A stretch of DNA of 24,379 bases from positions 1 through 24,379 of the forward strand of contig JBILYK010000053.1 in NCBI GenBank assembly GCA_044377735.1. Reading direction: 5' to 3'. The notes beneath the pieces are model-generated. The model had not been told where the DNA came from. It was given only the letters and a program-made list of their open reading frames with translations, and made no database searches. The stretch comes from Tabrizicola_A sp044377735 (GTDB lineage Bacteria > Pseudomonadota > Alphaproteobacteria > Rhodobacterales > Rhodobacteraceae). Positions 7,858 to 15,358 of this stretch are shown here, in pieces. A program made the position numbers and the translations under genes. Each line of letters begins with the position of its first letter. Position 1 is the stretch's first letter.

Positions 7858-8169
7858 ATGCGTGCCCGCATCTATCAGCCCGCGAAAACCGCCATGCAGT
7901 CGGGTGTCGGCAAGACCAAGCTTTGGGTGCTGGAATATGCGCCCGCCGCGGAACGCACGGTTGATCCGTTGATGGGCTGGACCTCGTCAAACGACACGCA
8001 AACCCAGGTCAAACTGCGCTTTGACAGCCGCGAGGCGGCGCTTGCCTATGCCGCGCAAAAGGGGATCGAGGCCGAGGTTGTTGAACCCAAACCCCGCAAA
8101 CACAACATCCGTGCCGGTGGATATGGCGAAAACTTTGCTACCAACCGCAAAGGTGCCTGGACACACTAA
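7858..8169 (+). CDS. NDUFS4-like NADH dehydrogenase (complex I) accessory subunit
   Basis: A 103-residue protein starting MRARIYQPAKTAMQSGVGKT. It matches the ETC complex I subunit conserved region (the 18-kDa/NDUFS4 family), with WVLEYAPA, DPLMGWTSSNDT and the C-terminal KPRKHNIRAGGYGENFATNR. In alphaproteobacteria this is a supernumerary complex I subunit bound to the peripheral arm; that role is from the family. No transmembrane segment or signal is seen, as expected. A strong GGGGAGG precedes the ATG. It is divergent from uvrB and is followed after about 70 bp by a secreted protein with no obvious link to respiration, so it is probably a single-gene unit. Confidence 0.9.
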   Translation: MRARIYQPAKTAMQSGVGKTKLWVLEYAPAAERTVDPLMGWTSSNDTQTQVKLRFDSREAALAYAAQKGIEAEVVEPKPRKHNIRAGGYGENFATNRKGAWTH

Positions 8170-8241
8170 GATTTTCCCCTTTGCGCTTGCTTTTACCGGT
8201 GGGCGCTTTCCGTTTAACCCGCTAATTTGAAAGATTATTTC

Positions 8242-9705
8242 ATGCGGATACTTAACACTTCGGCGTTTGGGCTGACCTGCGCCATGACCCTGTGGTCCAC
8301 GACTGCCTTGGCCGAGGCCACCGATCAAGGCGCAGCGGATCTTTTGGCGGTGTTCCAGACTTATCTTGGCACCACCGAGGGCGTTGTTACCGTGGCCGTA
8401 GGCGGCGATGCCTATCAGGTGACGCTCGACGCCGCCCCCCTGATGGCCGAAGTCTCGGCCGAGGTTGGCATGACCGCGACCATCAGCCCAGTCGTGATGA
8501 CGCTGACCGACAATGGCGACGGCACTTGGGAGTATGAGGTCGATCAGCCCGTGTCAATTTTCTATGATTTCCCCGGTGCCATGACCACTAAGACCGAGTA
8601 CGAGCAGGTTTTGCTGACCGGCACCTTCGATGAAGCCTTGGGCGATAGCAGCGCTTACAGCATTGCCATGAATAACATGCTGACCGAGCAGACCCAGGGC
8701 GATCCGACCTTGGGCGAAATTGTGATGAAGGTGACCCAAGACAGCGCCACCATTGAGGGCACCGCGCAGCCCGGTGCGGCTGGCGGGGTTGATGGGCAGT
8801 TCACCACCAGCTCGGGCAACCTGCGCTATGAAATGACCATTGCAGGTGGCGAAGGCATGCCGCCGATGCCCTTCGTGCTGACTGTTGCCGAGGGCGGCGC
8901 TGAAGTGGTCATGACCGGATATCAGCCCAAGGGCCTTTATGGGCTTTTGGCCTACTTTGTTGCCCATCCCGACGCCGTGATGATCGAGGCAGACGCGGCG
9001 GGGCTGAAATCCGCGCTTGAGGCAGCATTGCCGATCTTCGCCAATCTGCAAATGACCGGGGCTTACAAGACCCTGACGCTGGAAACCCCGATGGGTCCGG
9101 TGGGCATGGATGAAGCGGGGCTGACGATTGACATGAATGGCGCTGTGGCCGAGGGCAAGTTCCGCGAGGCGATCAGCATTAAGGGCCTGACCCTGCCCGA
9201 GGGCCTTGTGCCGCCCTTTGCCGCGGCCATGGTCCCGACGGACTTGACGCTGGATGTTGCAGCGACACGCTTTGATCTGGCCGCAGGTGCGGCGCTGGGC
9301 CTTGGCCTGTTGGATCTGCCCGCCGACGCCACCGCAGGCCCCGAGTTTGGCTCGCAGTTGCTCTCGGCGTTGATGCCCGATGGCTCGCTCGACATCACCA
9401 TTGCGCCGGGCGAAACCAACGCACCGGGCTATCGGCTGACCTATGAGGCCAGCATGGCCGTCGGTCCCGCCATGCCGATGCCTGTGGGCAAGGCCCGCAT
9501 CGGCCTGACCGGGATGGACAAGATCAACGAGGCGCTCTTGGCCAGCCCGGCCGAAATGGGCCTGCAAGAGATGGGCATGATGCTGGGCATGGCGCAGATG
9601 ATGTCGCAGCCCGGCGTCGATGGCGAGTTGATCTGGGAGATCGAGGCGACCGAGACCGGGGGTCTGTTGATCAACGGTCAAGACATGATGGGGGGCGGTC
9701 AGTAA
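8242..9705 (+). CDS. Exported DUF2125-like protein
   Basis: A 487-residue protein with an N-terminal signal peptide (MRILNTSAFGLTCAMTLWST followed by ALA-EA, cleavage near residue 22), so the mature chain is periplasmic or surface-exposed. The rest is a long beta-rich, Gly/Ala/Met-rich sequence with paired segments such as YKTLTLETPMGPVGMDEAGLTID and RLTYEASMAVGPAMPMPVGK, resembling the DUF2125 proteins of Rhodobacterales. No catalytic motif is visible. An in-frame TTG at 8227 would add five residues; the ATG at 8242 gives a cleaner signal peptide. It ends three bases before the GNAT gene, so those two are probably co-transcribed. Function unknown; the family call is from memory. Confidence 0.7.
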   Translation: MRILNTSAFGLTCAMTLWSTTALAEATDQGAADLLAVFQTYLGTTEGVVTVAVGGDAYQVTLDAAPLMAEVSAEVGMTATISPVVMTLTDNGDGTWEYEVDQPVSIFYDFPGAMTTKTEYEQVLLTGTFDEALGDSSAYSIAMNNMLTEQTQGDPTLGEIVMKVTQDSATIEGTAQPGAAGGVDGQFTTSSGNLRYEMTIAGGEGMPPMPFVLTVAEGGAEVVMTGYQPKGLYGLLAYFVAHPDAVMIEADAAGLKSALEAALPIFANLQMTGAYKTLTLETPMGPVGMDEAGLTIDMNGAVAEGKFREAISIKGLTLPEGLVPPFAAAMVPTDLTLDVAATRFDLAAGAALGLGLLDLPADATAGPEFGSQLLSALMPDGSLDITIAPGETNAPGYRLTYEASMAVGPAMPMPVGKARIGLTGMDKINEALLASPAEMGLQEMGMMLGMAQMMSQPGVDGELIWEIEATETGGLLINGQDMMGGGQ

Positions 9706-9708
9706 GCC

Positions 9709-10176
9709 ATGGCGGTTACCATTGCCAAGCAAAGCCCCGTCGACCCGGATCTGACGCTGTTGTTCACGCGTCACACCGCCGACATGCACGCCGACACCCC
9801 GCCCGAAAGCATCCATATGATGGATGCCTCGGAACTGGCCATTCCGGCCGTGCAGTTCTTTGTCGCGCGCGAGGCGGGGCACCCCTTGGCTATGGGGGCC
9901 TTCAAGACGCTGTCCGATCCGACCCATGCCGAGATCAAGTCGATGCATGTGCTGGCTGAGGCGCGGGGCAGGGGGCTTTCGAAGGCCATGCTCGCCCATG
10001 TCGAGGCGACCGCGCGGGCATCTGGCGTGACGCGGCTCTCCTTGGAAACCGGGGTGCAACCCACCTTCATCGTCGCCCGTGCACTTTATGAACGCGCAGG
10101 CTACAGCCTCTGCGGTCCGTTCGAAGGCTATTGGGATGACCCCAACAGCCTTTTCATGACCAAGAGCTTGGTCTAA
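9709..10176 (+). CDS. GNAT family N-acetyltransferase
   Basis: A 155-residue protein with a single GNAT fold. The acetyl-CoA binding motif A is ARGRGLSKAMLAHVEA (R-x-x-G-x-S form), preceded by beta strand IKSMHVLAEA and followed by ARALYERAGYSLCGPFEGY, the usual C-terminal half. It transfers an acetyl group from acetyl-CoA to an amine; the substrate cannot be read from sequence. The start follows the stop of the DUF2125-like gene by three bases, implying one transcript. Its stop is 12 bp before the 5' half of the disrupted tRNA-Arg, so it marks the host side of the left junction of the integrated element. Confidence 0.9.
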   Translation: MAVTIAKQSPVDPDLTLLFTRHTADMHADTPPESIHMMDASELAIPAVQFFVAREAGHPLAMGAFKTLSDPTHAEIKSMHVLAEARGRGLSKAMLAHVEATARASGVTRLSLETGVQPTFIVARALYERAGYSLCGPFEGYWDDPNSLFMTKSLV

Positions 10177-10188
10177 AAGACCCGCATT

Positions 10189-10227
10189 GGTCCCGTAGCT
10201 CAGCTGGATAGAGCAGCCGCCTTCTAA
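10189..10227 (+). pseudogene. 5' half of host tRNA-Arg(UCU), split by integration
   Basis: GGTCCCG, TA, the D-stem GCTC...GAGC with loop AGCTGGATA, then GCCGC and the anticodon loop CTTCTAA (anticodon TCT) form the first 39 nt of a tRNA. After 10227 the sequence leaves the tRNA completely. The matching 3' half is at 21613-21650: together they make a complete 77-nt tRNA with acceptor pairs GGTCCCG/CGGGATC and anticodon stem GCCGC/GCGGC. As it stands this half cannot produce a tRNA. Confidence 0.93.
10220..10227 (+). other. attL core (CCTTCTAA)
   Basis: Left copy of the 8-bp core shared by both junctions. It lies at the end of the anticodon stem and across the anticodon loop of the host tRNA-Arg 5' half. 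The base after the core is T here and G at the right junction, so identity ends at eight bases. Confidence 0.85.
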
Positions 10228-10321
10228 TCAGATCATACAGCCTTGCTGACCCATGCCGACGGTAGGATTACCTAACAAAATCAGCATCTTCGGTTGATCA
10301 GACCCGGTGATGGGTGACATG

Positions 10322-10342
10322 CAATTGCATAGACAATTGCAT
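10322..10342 (+). promoter_or_regulatory. Paired CAATTGCAT repeats upstream of the integrase
   Basis: CAATTGCAT occurs at 10322-10330 and 10334-10342, 12 bp apart; the first is part of the palindrome ATGCAATTGCAT (10319-10330). The pair ends directly before the GGAGG of the integrase gene. The same 9-mer is paired at 21523-21542 near the other end, so these are good candidates for integrase arm-type or directionality-factor sites that would also regulate int. Confidence 0.7.
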
Positions 10343-10352
10343 GGAGGCCTGC

Positions 10353-11549
10353 ATGGCAACGGCAGAAATGAAGTTCACGAAAGGTGCGCTCGACGACGCG
10401 GCACACACTGGCGGACAAGCAACGCGGTATCGTGATCCCCGCTATCCCAATCTCTACCTTGAGGTGGGCGCACGGTCGAAGACGTGGCGGTTTCGGAAGT
10501 TTTGGAAGGGCCAGAACTTCACAGAGACTCTGGGGACATGGCCGCAGATGTCCGTCGTCGAGGCCGCGCAAGAAGCTGCGGTGCGATCAGACGGCATCGA
10601 AGAAAAGGGCGTCTTGATCAAGGACGCAGGCCCACGCAACGCGCCCGAGATCACCTTGCGGCTTGCGCTTGAACAGCACGTCACGCAAGCACTCGACCCG
10701 CGCCAACGCAAAGTGTCGGCGGAAACGGCTGCGGGCTATGCTGCTATGCTCCGCCTGCACGTCCCCCGGTGGCTCGACATGCCCATCACGGACATCACGC
10801 GGCAAATGGTCAACGAGAAGATCAAGGCAATGTCCAACAAGCCGACAACGGCAAGCTGCCTGTTGCGCGCGCTGGGCGCGGTCTACGGCACCCAGCTTGT
10901 CTATCGGGATGACGGCTATGAGCATGACCCGACTTACCGCGTGAAGGGGTATGAGGCGCGGACGCGGGAACTGCTGTTTGATGAAGCCAAGCGCTGGCCC
11001 GCGATGGACGCCATCTCGAAAGTGCCGAACATGACGCGGCGGGCGGCGTGGCTCGCGCTGCTGTTCACAGGCTTCCGCATGAGCAACATTCGCGCCCTTC
11101 GCTGGCAAGACATCGACTTCGACGAAGGGATGCTGACCCTCGGGCGGATGAAGAACGGCCTCAAGCGCACGTTCCCGCTATCTGACGCAGCCCTTGACGT
11201 GTTCCGCCTCACCCCGCGCACCCACGATAAAATCGTCTTTGAGGGGCGGCACTATGGCAAGTCGATCACGGGCCTGCGCCAGATCGACCTTGAGGGGCAA
11301 GACGTCAACAACGGCGGGGTGCTGCGGCCCCACGATACTCGCCACCTGTTTTCGTCGGCGGCTGCAAAGGCAGGTCTTTCAGGTCCAGTAATCAACTGGA
11401 TGCGCGGTGACGTGACCATCATGCAGGGTGCGGCTGGCCGATACATGCACGATCTTGGGTCTCATGCCGACGCGAACGCCATCGCGAAACAGATTGTTGC
11501 CAAATGTGGTTCTTATTCCGTAGTTGCAGAGTTGCTGACGCGTGCTTAA
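10353..11549 (+). CDS. int: Tyrosine recombinase (site-specific integrase)
   Basis: A 398-residue tyrosine integrase. Catalytic residues can be placed: Arg in TGFRMSNIRALRW (R242), Lys in GRMKNGLKR (K267), the HxxR box LRPHDTRHLF (H327, R330) and the nucleophile in AGRYMH (Y364). Position 349 in NWMRG supplies a Trp near the usual second His/Trp. The N-terminal 60 residues resemble the arm-binding part (YRDPRYPNLYLEVGARSKTW), and residues about 100-180 the core-binding SAM-like domain. The start at 10353 has GGAGG five bases upstream; the frame is open 13 codons further. Only 125 bp separate it from the attL core, the usual position for the enzyme that cuts at that site. It probably integrates and excises this element at tRNA-Arg. 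Confidence 0.93.
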   Translation: MATAEMKFTKGALDDAAHTGGQATRYRDPRYPNLYLEVGARSKTWRFRKFWKGQNFTETLGTWPQMSVVEAAQEAAVRSDGIEEKGVLIKDAGPRNAPEITLRLALEQHVTQALDPRQRKVSAETAAGYAAMLRLHVPRWLDMPITDITRQMVNEKIKAMSNKPTTASCLLRALGAVYGTQLVYRDDGYEHDPTYRVKGYEARTRELLFDEAKRWPAMDAISKVPNMTRRAAWLALLFTGFRMSNIRALRWQDIDFDEGMLTLGRMKNGLKRTFPLSDAALDVFRLTPRTHDKIVFEGRHYGKSITGLRQIDLEGQDVNNGGVLRPHDTRHLFSSAAAKAGLSGPVINWMRGDVTIMQGAAGRYMHDLGSHADANAIAKQIVAKCGSYSVVAELLTRA

Positions 11550-11601
11550 GTTCGCCATATCTTGCCTCCTCGTCGCGGCTTTGACCTGACGCGACGTGAG
11601 G

Positions 11602-11659
11602 CCGACCCCAGCAGAGTAACTCGGAGCCGAGTTACTACGAAGCAGGACAGCAGGGTCGG
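11602..11659. promoter_or_regulatory. Nested inverted repeats between int and the HTH gene
   Basis: AGTAACTCGG (11615-11624) and CCGAGTTACT (11627-11636) form a perfect 10-bp inverted repeat with a 2-bp centre. Outside it, CCGACCC (11602-11608) pairs with GGGTCGG (11653-11659). The structure fills the int-HTH gap. A 2-bp centre is better for a dimeric repressor operator than for an RNA hairpin, so an operator for the neighbouring HTH protein is the preferred reading. Confidence 0.55.
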
Positions 11660-11689
11660 TCGTGTGGGTGTTCAACACATGGACATCAC

Positions 11690-11923
11690 ATGACCTCCAC
11701 TGACCTCGTCGCCGAGTTGCGCGCGGCTATAGAAGCGCAGTCCTACCCCGAAATCATGACGCCCGCACAGGCTGCGGAATTCCTTGGCGTGTCCGAGGAC
11801 TATCTCCGCGATCATCGCAAGGCGAAGTCGGGACCGCCGTACTCACAGCCCGCATCCAAGATCGTGCGCTATGAGCGGACGGACCTGATCAACTGGCTGC
11901 GCCGTTCGCGCATCGCCGCATGA
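11690..11923 (+). CDS. Small helix-turn-helix protein (AlpA/excisionase-like)
   Basis: A 77-residue protein. Residues about 24-70 form a winged HTH of the MerR/excisionase DNA-binding type: MTPAQAAEFLGVSEDYLRDH, then KSGPPYSQPASKIVRYERTD and LINWLRR, the pattern of AlpA and small phage excisionases that read a helix-turn-helix followed by a Tyr-Arg wing. It lies directly downstream of int with palindromes on both sides. It probably acts as recombination directionality factor or as regulator of the replication genes. No good ribosome-binding site precedes the ATG; a 4-codon frame at 11679 ends in TGA overlapping this ATG, so coupling from it is possible. Which of the two roles it has cannot be decided from sequence. 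Confidence 0.75.
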   Translation: MTSTDLVAELRAAIEAQSYPEIMTPAQAAEFLGVSEDYLRDHRKAKSGPPYSQPASKIVRYERTDLINWLRRSRIAA

Positions 11924-11926
11924 AAT

Positions 11927-12059
11927 GACCGAGGCAAGTTGTTCCTCGCCTCGGTCGATAGCATGTGCGCAAAGCAAGTCGAGATAACTTGCTTATATCA
12001 AAGCGTTGCGCACTGATCGACTTGATTTGAAGGACCAGCTTGTCCGCTTCTAGGACAAG
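11927..12059 (+). promoter_or_regulatory. Hairpin-rich control region before the primase gene
   Basis: Three inverted repeats crowd this 139-bp gap. GACCGAGGC (11927-11935) pairs with GCCTCGGTC (11948-11956), perhaps a terminator or attenuator, though no T-run follows. AAGCAAGT (11972-11979) pairs with ACTTGCTT (11987-11994), operator-like. CTTGTCC (12039-12045) pairs with GGACAAG (12053-12059), and the AGGA ribosome-binding site for the primase lies within this last stem. In addition GTGCGCAA and CAAGTCGA on the left recur as TTGCGCAC and TCGACTTG at 12006-12024. The density suggests tight control of replication onset, or an origin. Confidence 0.55.
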
Positions 12060-12062
12060 ATT

Positions 12063-13751
12063 ATGGACGAACTGAAAAAGCTGGCTGAACACCATCGCCT
12101 GATCCCGCTGCAAAGCGGTGCGAAGGGGAAGCAACCGCGCGACAAGGGCTATTCAAGCCGCGACTACACCTTCGACGAGATCACAGAGAACATCGCGACG
12201 GGCAACAACGTCGGGATGATGATCGGCAAGGGCGAGGTGGACGTCGATCTTGACTGGGCAGAAGCGCAGATCATCTGGCCGATGCTCGTATCAGATACGT
12301 CGCTTCAATGGGGGCGGCACGGGCGCATCACCCATCATGTTTACCGCTGCGAGATCGACAAACCAGTCAACTTCGAGTTGCCCAACATTGTCGGTGCGCC
12401 CGACATGCACGGCGCGCATGGCCGGATGATCCTACAACTCCGCACCTCGTCAAACGGCGAACCATACCACGTCATGATTCCGCCGTCTGTCCATCCTGAC
12501 GGCGACCGCCTTGAGGGTTTGGTAGCGCTGCCCGAAGAATGCGCGCCCGGCGATCTGCTTGCCATTGCGCAGCATACGGCGGGGCTGTCGGCCCTCGCGC
12601 GCTTCTACCCAAGCCAAGGCAACCGCGATGAAGTCATGCTCGGCCTCGTCGGCTGTATGGTTCGTGGCGGATGGGAGCAGAGCCGGATCGAAAGTTTTAC
12701 GGCGCAATTCTGTCGGCTGGTAAATGACTCGGAAATCGAGATGCGGGTTGCGAAGGCGCAGAATGCGTTCAAACGGCTCGACGCGGGCAAGACGCTGCGC
12801 GGTATCCCAGCAACGGCAAAGCTGCTTGGCATACCTGTCGAATGGATGAATGAGATCGCAATCTGGTTGGGTTGGAAACAGCGTAACCCTGATGGCAAGG
12901 GCGCGGCTGTATTCCTGTCAGCCGTCGTCAAAGACGTCGCAAAGCAGGCATGGGATGCATTGGCCGAGTATGAGATCGACGGCGATCCTGCCGTCTATGC
13001 CTTCGGTGAGGCTTTGTCGCGGGTCGATGACGGGCGGATGCAGATGCTGTCGCCGGATGGGTTGAAGCACGAACTCAATCGCTGCGCCGCGTGGCTGGCT
13101 GAGGACAACGGCAAGTGGAAACGGTCGTCCGCGCCTGCGGCGGTCGTGTCGGACATGCTCACCGCCCGCCGCCGCGATGTGACCGTGCCGACCCTCAAGC
13201 GTGTGTCCATCGTACCAACCTTCACGAAAGACGGGCGGCTGTTATCCAAACCCGGCTTCGATGAACAGTCGGGCATCTTCCTTGATCTGAAAGTGGACGT
13301 TGACGTGCCCGAACGCCCGACGCGGCAGCAGGTGCGGACGGCGCTACGGCAGTTGTGGTTTCCGATCTCGCAATTCCCCTTCGTCGAAAAATCGGACAAG
13401 GTCCATGCCCTCGCCATGATCCTCGAACCCTACATGCGCGACATGTTCGGCCCGACCCCGTTCCACTTCATCAACAAGCCAGAGGCGGGCACGGGGGCAT
13501 CACTGTTCATCGAAACGGCGTTGTATCCGACACTTGGGGCTTGGCCTGATGCGCAGACGGCACCGAAGTCGAGCGACGAAATGAAGAAGACCCTGACCGC
13601 CTGCCTCGCCGAAGGTGACCGATGCCGACAGTCTCGGCAGTCAACTGCTGGCCTTCATCGACCCGAACGCCGCGCCCGTCGATACCCCCGCCTATCGCAT
13701 CGACCCGACCGACGCGGGCCTGCGGATCAGCTCGGGCACAGGTCACTTTGA
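12063..13751 (+). CDS. Primase-polymerase (AEP/Prim-Pol) with truncated helicase end
   Basis: A 562-residue frame. The N-terminal 190 residues fit the bifunctional DNA primase/polymerase domain: KGKQPRDKGYSS, the acidic motif GEVDVDLDW (D60/D62/D64) and MIPPSVHPDGDR (near 139-149). Such proteins prime or copy the DNA of plasmids and phage satellites. Residues about 430-517 begin an ATPase/helicase-like region with a Walker-A-like KPEAGTGAS, where the usual Lys is Ala. After CLAEGD (about residue 517) the frame changes to an Arg-rich tail (RCRQSRQSTAGLHRPERRAR) that is the out-of-frame image of the next small gene. The helicase end therefore appears to be lost by a deletion near 13612-13620. 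AGGA seven bases before the ATG supports the start. Whether the shortened protein still works is unknown. Confidence 0.82.
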   Translation: MDELKKLAEHHRLIPLQSGAKGKQPRDKGYSSRDYTFDEITENIATGNNVGMMIGKGEVDVDLDWAEAQIIWPMLVSDTSLQWGRHGRITHHVYRCEIDKPVNFELPNIVGAPDMHGAHGRMILQLRTSSNGEPYHVMIPPSVHPDGDRLEGLVALPEECAPGDLLAIAQHTAGLSALARFYPSQGNRDEVMLGLVGCMVRGGWEQSRIESFTAQFCRLVNDSEIEMRVAKAQNAFKRLDAGKTLRGIPATAKLLGIPVEWMNEIAIWLGWKQRNPDGKGAAVFLSAVVKDVAKQAWDALAEYEIDGDPAVYAFGEALSRVDDGRMQMLSPDGLKHELNRCAAWLAEDNGKWKRSSAPAAVVSDMLTARRRDVTVPTLKRVSIVPTFTKDGRLLSKPGFDEQSGIFLDLKVDVDVPERPTRQQVRTALRQLWFPISQFPFVEKSDKVHALAMILEPYMRDMFGPTPFHFINKPEAGTGASLFIETALYPTLGAWPDAQTAPKSSDEMKKTLTACLAEGDRCRQSRQSTAGLHRPERRARRYPRLSHRPDRRGPADQLGHRSL

Positions 13752-13797
13752 CCTGCCTTGGCGCTGGATCAGCACAGTCGGCAACGCCCTGTCCTGA
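13615..13797 (+). CDS. Small unknown protein, possibly 5'-truncated
   Basis: A 60-residue frame from a GTG: TDADSLGSQLLAFIDPNAAP, then AYRIDPTDAGLRISSGTGHF and DLPWRWISTVGNALS. It is compositionally protein-like, unlike the overlapping primase tail in the other frame. I do not recognise the family. It overlaps the primase frame by 137 bp, which is abnormal in this compact cluster, and no ribosome-binding site precedes the GTG. I infer that a deletion joined the primase to the start of, or a point within, this gene. Its stop is six bases before the next ATG, so it belongs to the same transcript. Confidence 0.55.
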   Translation: MTDADSLGSQLLAFIDPNAAPVDTPAYRIDPTDAGLRISSGTGHFDLPWRWISTVGNALS

Positions 13798-13803
13798 CGG
13801 ATC

Positions 13804-14604
13804 ATGCCGATCATCCCAGCGATCTGGCGCACCCGGCCAACGACGCCGGAACAGCGCCTTGCGGCGGCCATCCTTGCCCAAGCGTTCACCGACATGTTCG
13901 CTACTGACAATCGGGAAAAGCAGGCCGTCGATACCGTCGCCGTATCAGCCATGCGGTACTTGACCGCCCGCCACGGTCATTCGGCACAGTGGCGCAACCA
14001 ATGGTGCGACTGCCTCGATCTTGATGGTGACATGCTCGCAACCCGCGTTCGCATGATCCTCGAAGGTCAGTTGGACCTACCGGGCGAACCCCGCCTTGCC
14101 GTCGCCCGTGACCGCTGGGCGCGCATAACCCAGCGGCCCGCGCCATCGGACACGCCCAAACGCCTCCCGACAATCAAACCAGCGCCCAAACCGCCATCCC
14201 CCAAAAAACCCAATCCCGTCCCACTCTCCAAGCCCGCACCCCCTCCCACAAACGACCCAGAGCATTTGGTCCTGACCGTGCCCGACGACGCTTTCTATCT
14301 CGCGACAGCCGGACACGTCTGTGCATCCCGCCGCTGGAAGGACGGCGAAACCTCGCGCTTCCTCGGACCCTTGCCATCCCTCCACACAAAGGTCGGGCAG
14401 GCGCTTTGGGCAATCACGCAGATCAGCCGTGTCGGGCACAACACGCTCAGTTTTATCGGCGACCGCGATCAGGTCATTGCAGACCTGCGCGATGCTTTCC
14501 CGAACTGTGACCTCTACTGGACCTCGAAAGGTAAACGCCTGCCCACATACCAGCCGAACGCAGGCCTTCGCCTCTACCTTAAACAGTTGGCCAAAGCCGC
14601 CTAA
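13804..14604 (+). CDS. Unknown protein with proline-rich linker
   Basis: A 266-residue protein with two parts. Residues about 1-120 are helical and charged (TPEQRLAAAILAQAFTDMF, HGHSAQWRNQWCDCLDLDGD). Residues about 120-155 are a Pro/Lys linker (KPAPKPPSPKKPNP). Residues about 156-266 form a compact domain (VLTVPDDAFYLATAGHVCAS and FPNCDLYWTSKGKRLPTYQP). I recognise neither domain. It starts six bases after the preceding small gene and lies between replication and packaging genes. A terminator-like hairpin follows it, so it probably ends the first transcription unit of the element. Role unknown. Confidence 0.75.
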   Translation: MPIIPAIWRTRPTTPEQRLAAAILAQAFTDMFATDNREKQAVDTVAVSAMRYLTARHGHSAQWRNQWCDCLDLDGDMLATRVRMILEGQLDLPGEPRLAVARDRWARITQRPAPSDTPKRLPTIKPAPKPPSPKKPNPVPLSKPAPPPTNDPEHLVLTVPDDAFYLATAGHVCASRRWKDGETSRFLGPLPSLHTKVGQALWAITQISRVGHNTLSFIGDRDQVIADLRDAFPNCDLYWTSKGKRLPTYQPNAGLRLYLKQLAKAA

Positions 14605-14689
14605 AGACCTGCTTTCCAAGTTGAGCATCCCCGGCGTTGGACCCGATCATCAAAACAAGACGCGGCGCGCACTCCTTTCCTGACACTCA

Positions 14690-14717
14690 GGGCGTGGCGA
14701 AAGTCGCGCCCATTTTT
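14690..14717 (+). terminator. Probable rho-independent terminator
   Basis: GGGC, a GTG bulge, GCGA, loop AAG, TCGC, GCCC and then ATTTTTG form a G+C-rich stem followed by five T on the plus strand. It lies between the 266-residue gene and the coiled-coil gene and would separate the replication unit from the packaging unit. Confidence 0.65.
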
Positions 14718-14737
14718 GTCATGAAAGGACTGCCCCA

Positions 14738-15358
14738 ATGCCTGACGATACGACCGCCGCCATCAAAGCCCTGATCCAGCAAGTCGCAACGCTGACGGAA
14801 ACCGTCCAAAAGCAGGACGAGATCATCAAAGGCGTCCGGGACCGCAACGACCGCCTGCTCGATCAGAAGAAAGACGACAAGCGCAGCACTCTGGAAAACG
14901 ACCGATTTGCGGCGCTCCTCGCCGCCCACGAGAAACAGATGCGCGAAACCGCGATCCTACTCGGCACCAAACCCGAAGACCCGCCGAAGAACACAGCAGC
15001 CGTCGTCCTGACGCGGGAACAGGCCCGCGACCGCCAGACCTATCAGGAGGCAGAGGCCCGCGCGAAAGCCCGTGGTGTTCCCCTCCGGGTCGCCTCCGAT
15101 GGCGAAGTGCAGTCATGGCGGAACAAAAAGACCCCCGTCATGCAGACCAAGACCTTCTCGTTCGACGATACCCACGACGGCATCCGCTACGTCCGCGCGG
15201 ATATGCACGACGGCCCCGGCAACGTGCAGCGACAACTGACGGCCGAGCGGGAAGGCCTCAAGCTGCGCACCTTCCGCACCCTCGACGATCTGCCTGCCCA
15301 TGCGCGGCAGAAGTTCGAGTTGATGGAGGCCGCTGCCAATGCGAACGGCGAGTCCTGA
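14738..15358 (+). CDS. Unknown protein with N-terminal coiled coil
   Basis: A 206-residue hydrophilic protein. Residues about 1-70 have heptad-like spacing and should form a coiled coil (LIQQVATLTETVQKQDEII and LENDRFAALLAAHEKQM). The C-terminal half (TKTFSFDDTHDGIRYVRADM, RTFRTLDDLPAHARQKFE) could be a small folded domain. No family is recognised. AAAGGA nine bases before the ATG supports the start. It begins right after the terminator-like hairpin and overlaps the next gene by 20 bp, so it appears to lead the packaging transcript (this gene, the 132-residue gene, TerS, TerL). A scaffold-like or packaging-linked role is possible on context only. Confidence 0.75.
   Translation: MPDDTTAAIKALIQQVATLTETVQKQDEIIKGVRDRNDRLLDQKKDDKRSTLENDRFAALLAAHEKQMRETAILLGTKPEDPPKNTAAVVLTREQARDRQTYQEAEARAKARGVPLRVASDGEVQSWRNKKTPVMQTKTFSFDDTHDGIRYVRADMHDGPGNVQRQLTAEREGLKLRTFRTLDDLPAHARQKFELMEAAANANGES

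Noticed and set aside
8554..10059. A 501-codon minus-strand open frame opposite the DUF2125-like and GNAT genes
   Set aside because: It spans two real plus-strand genes and has the His/Gly/Arg-rich composition typical of antisense frames.
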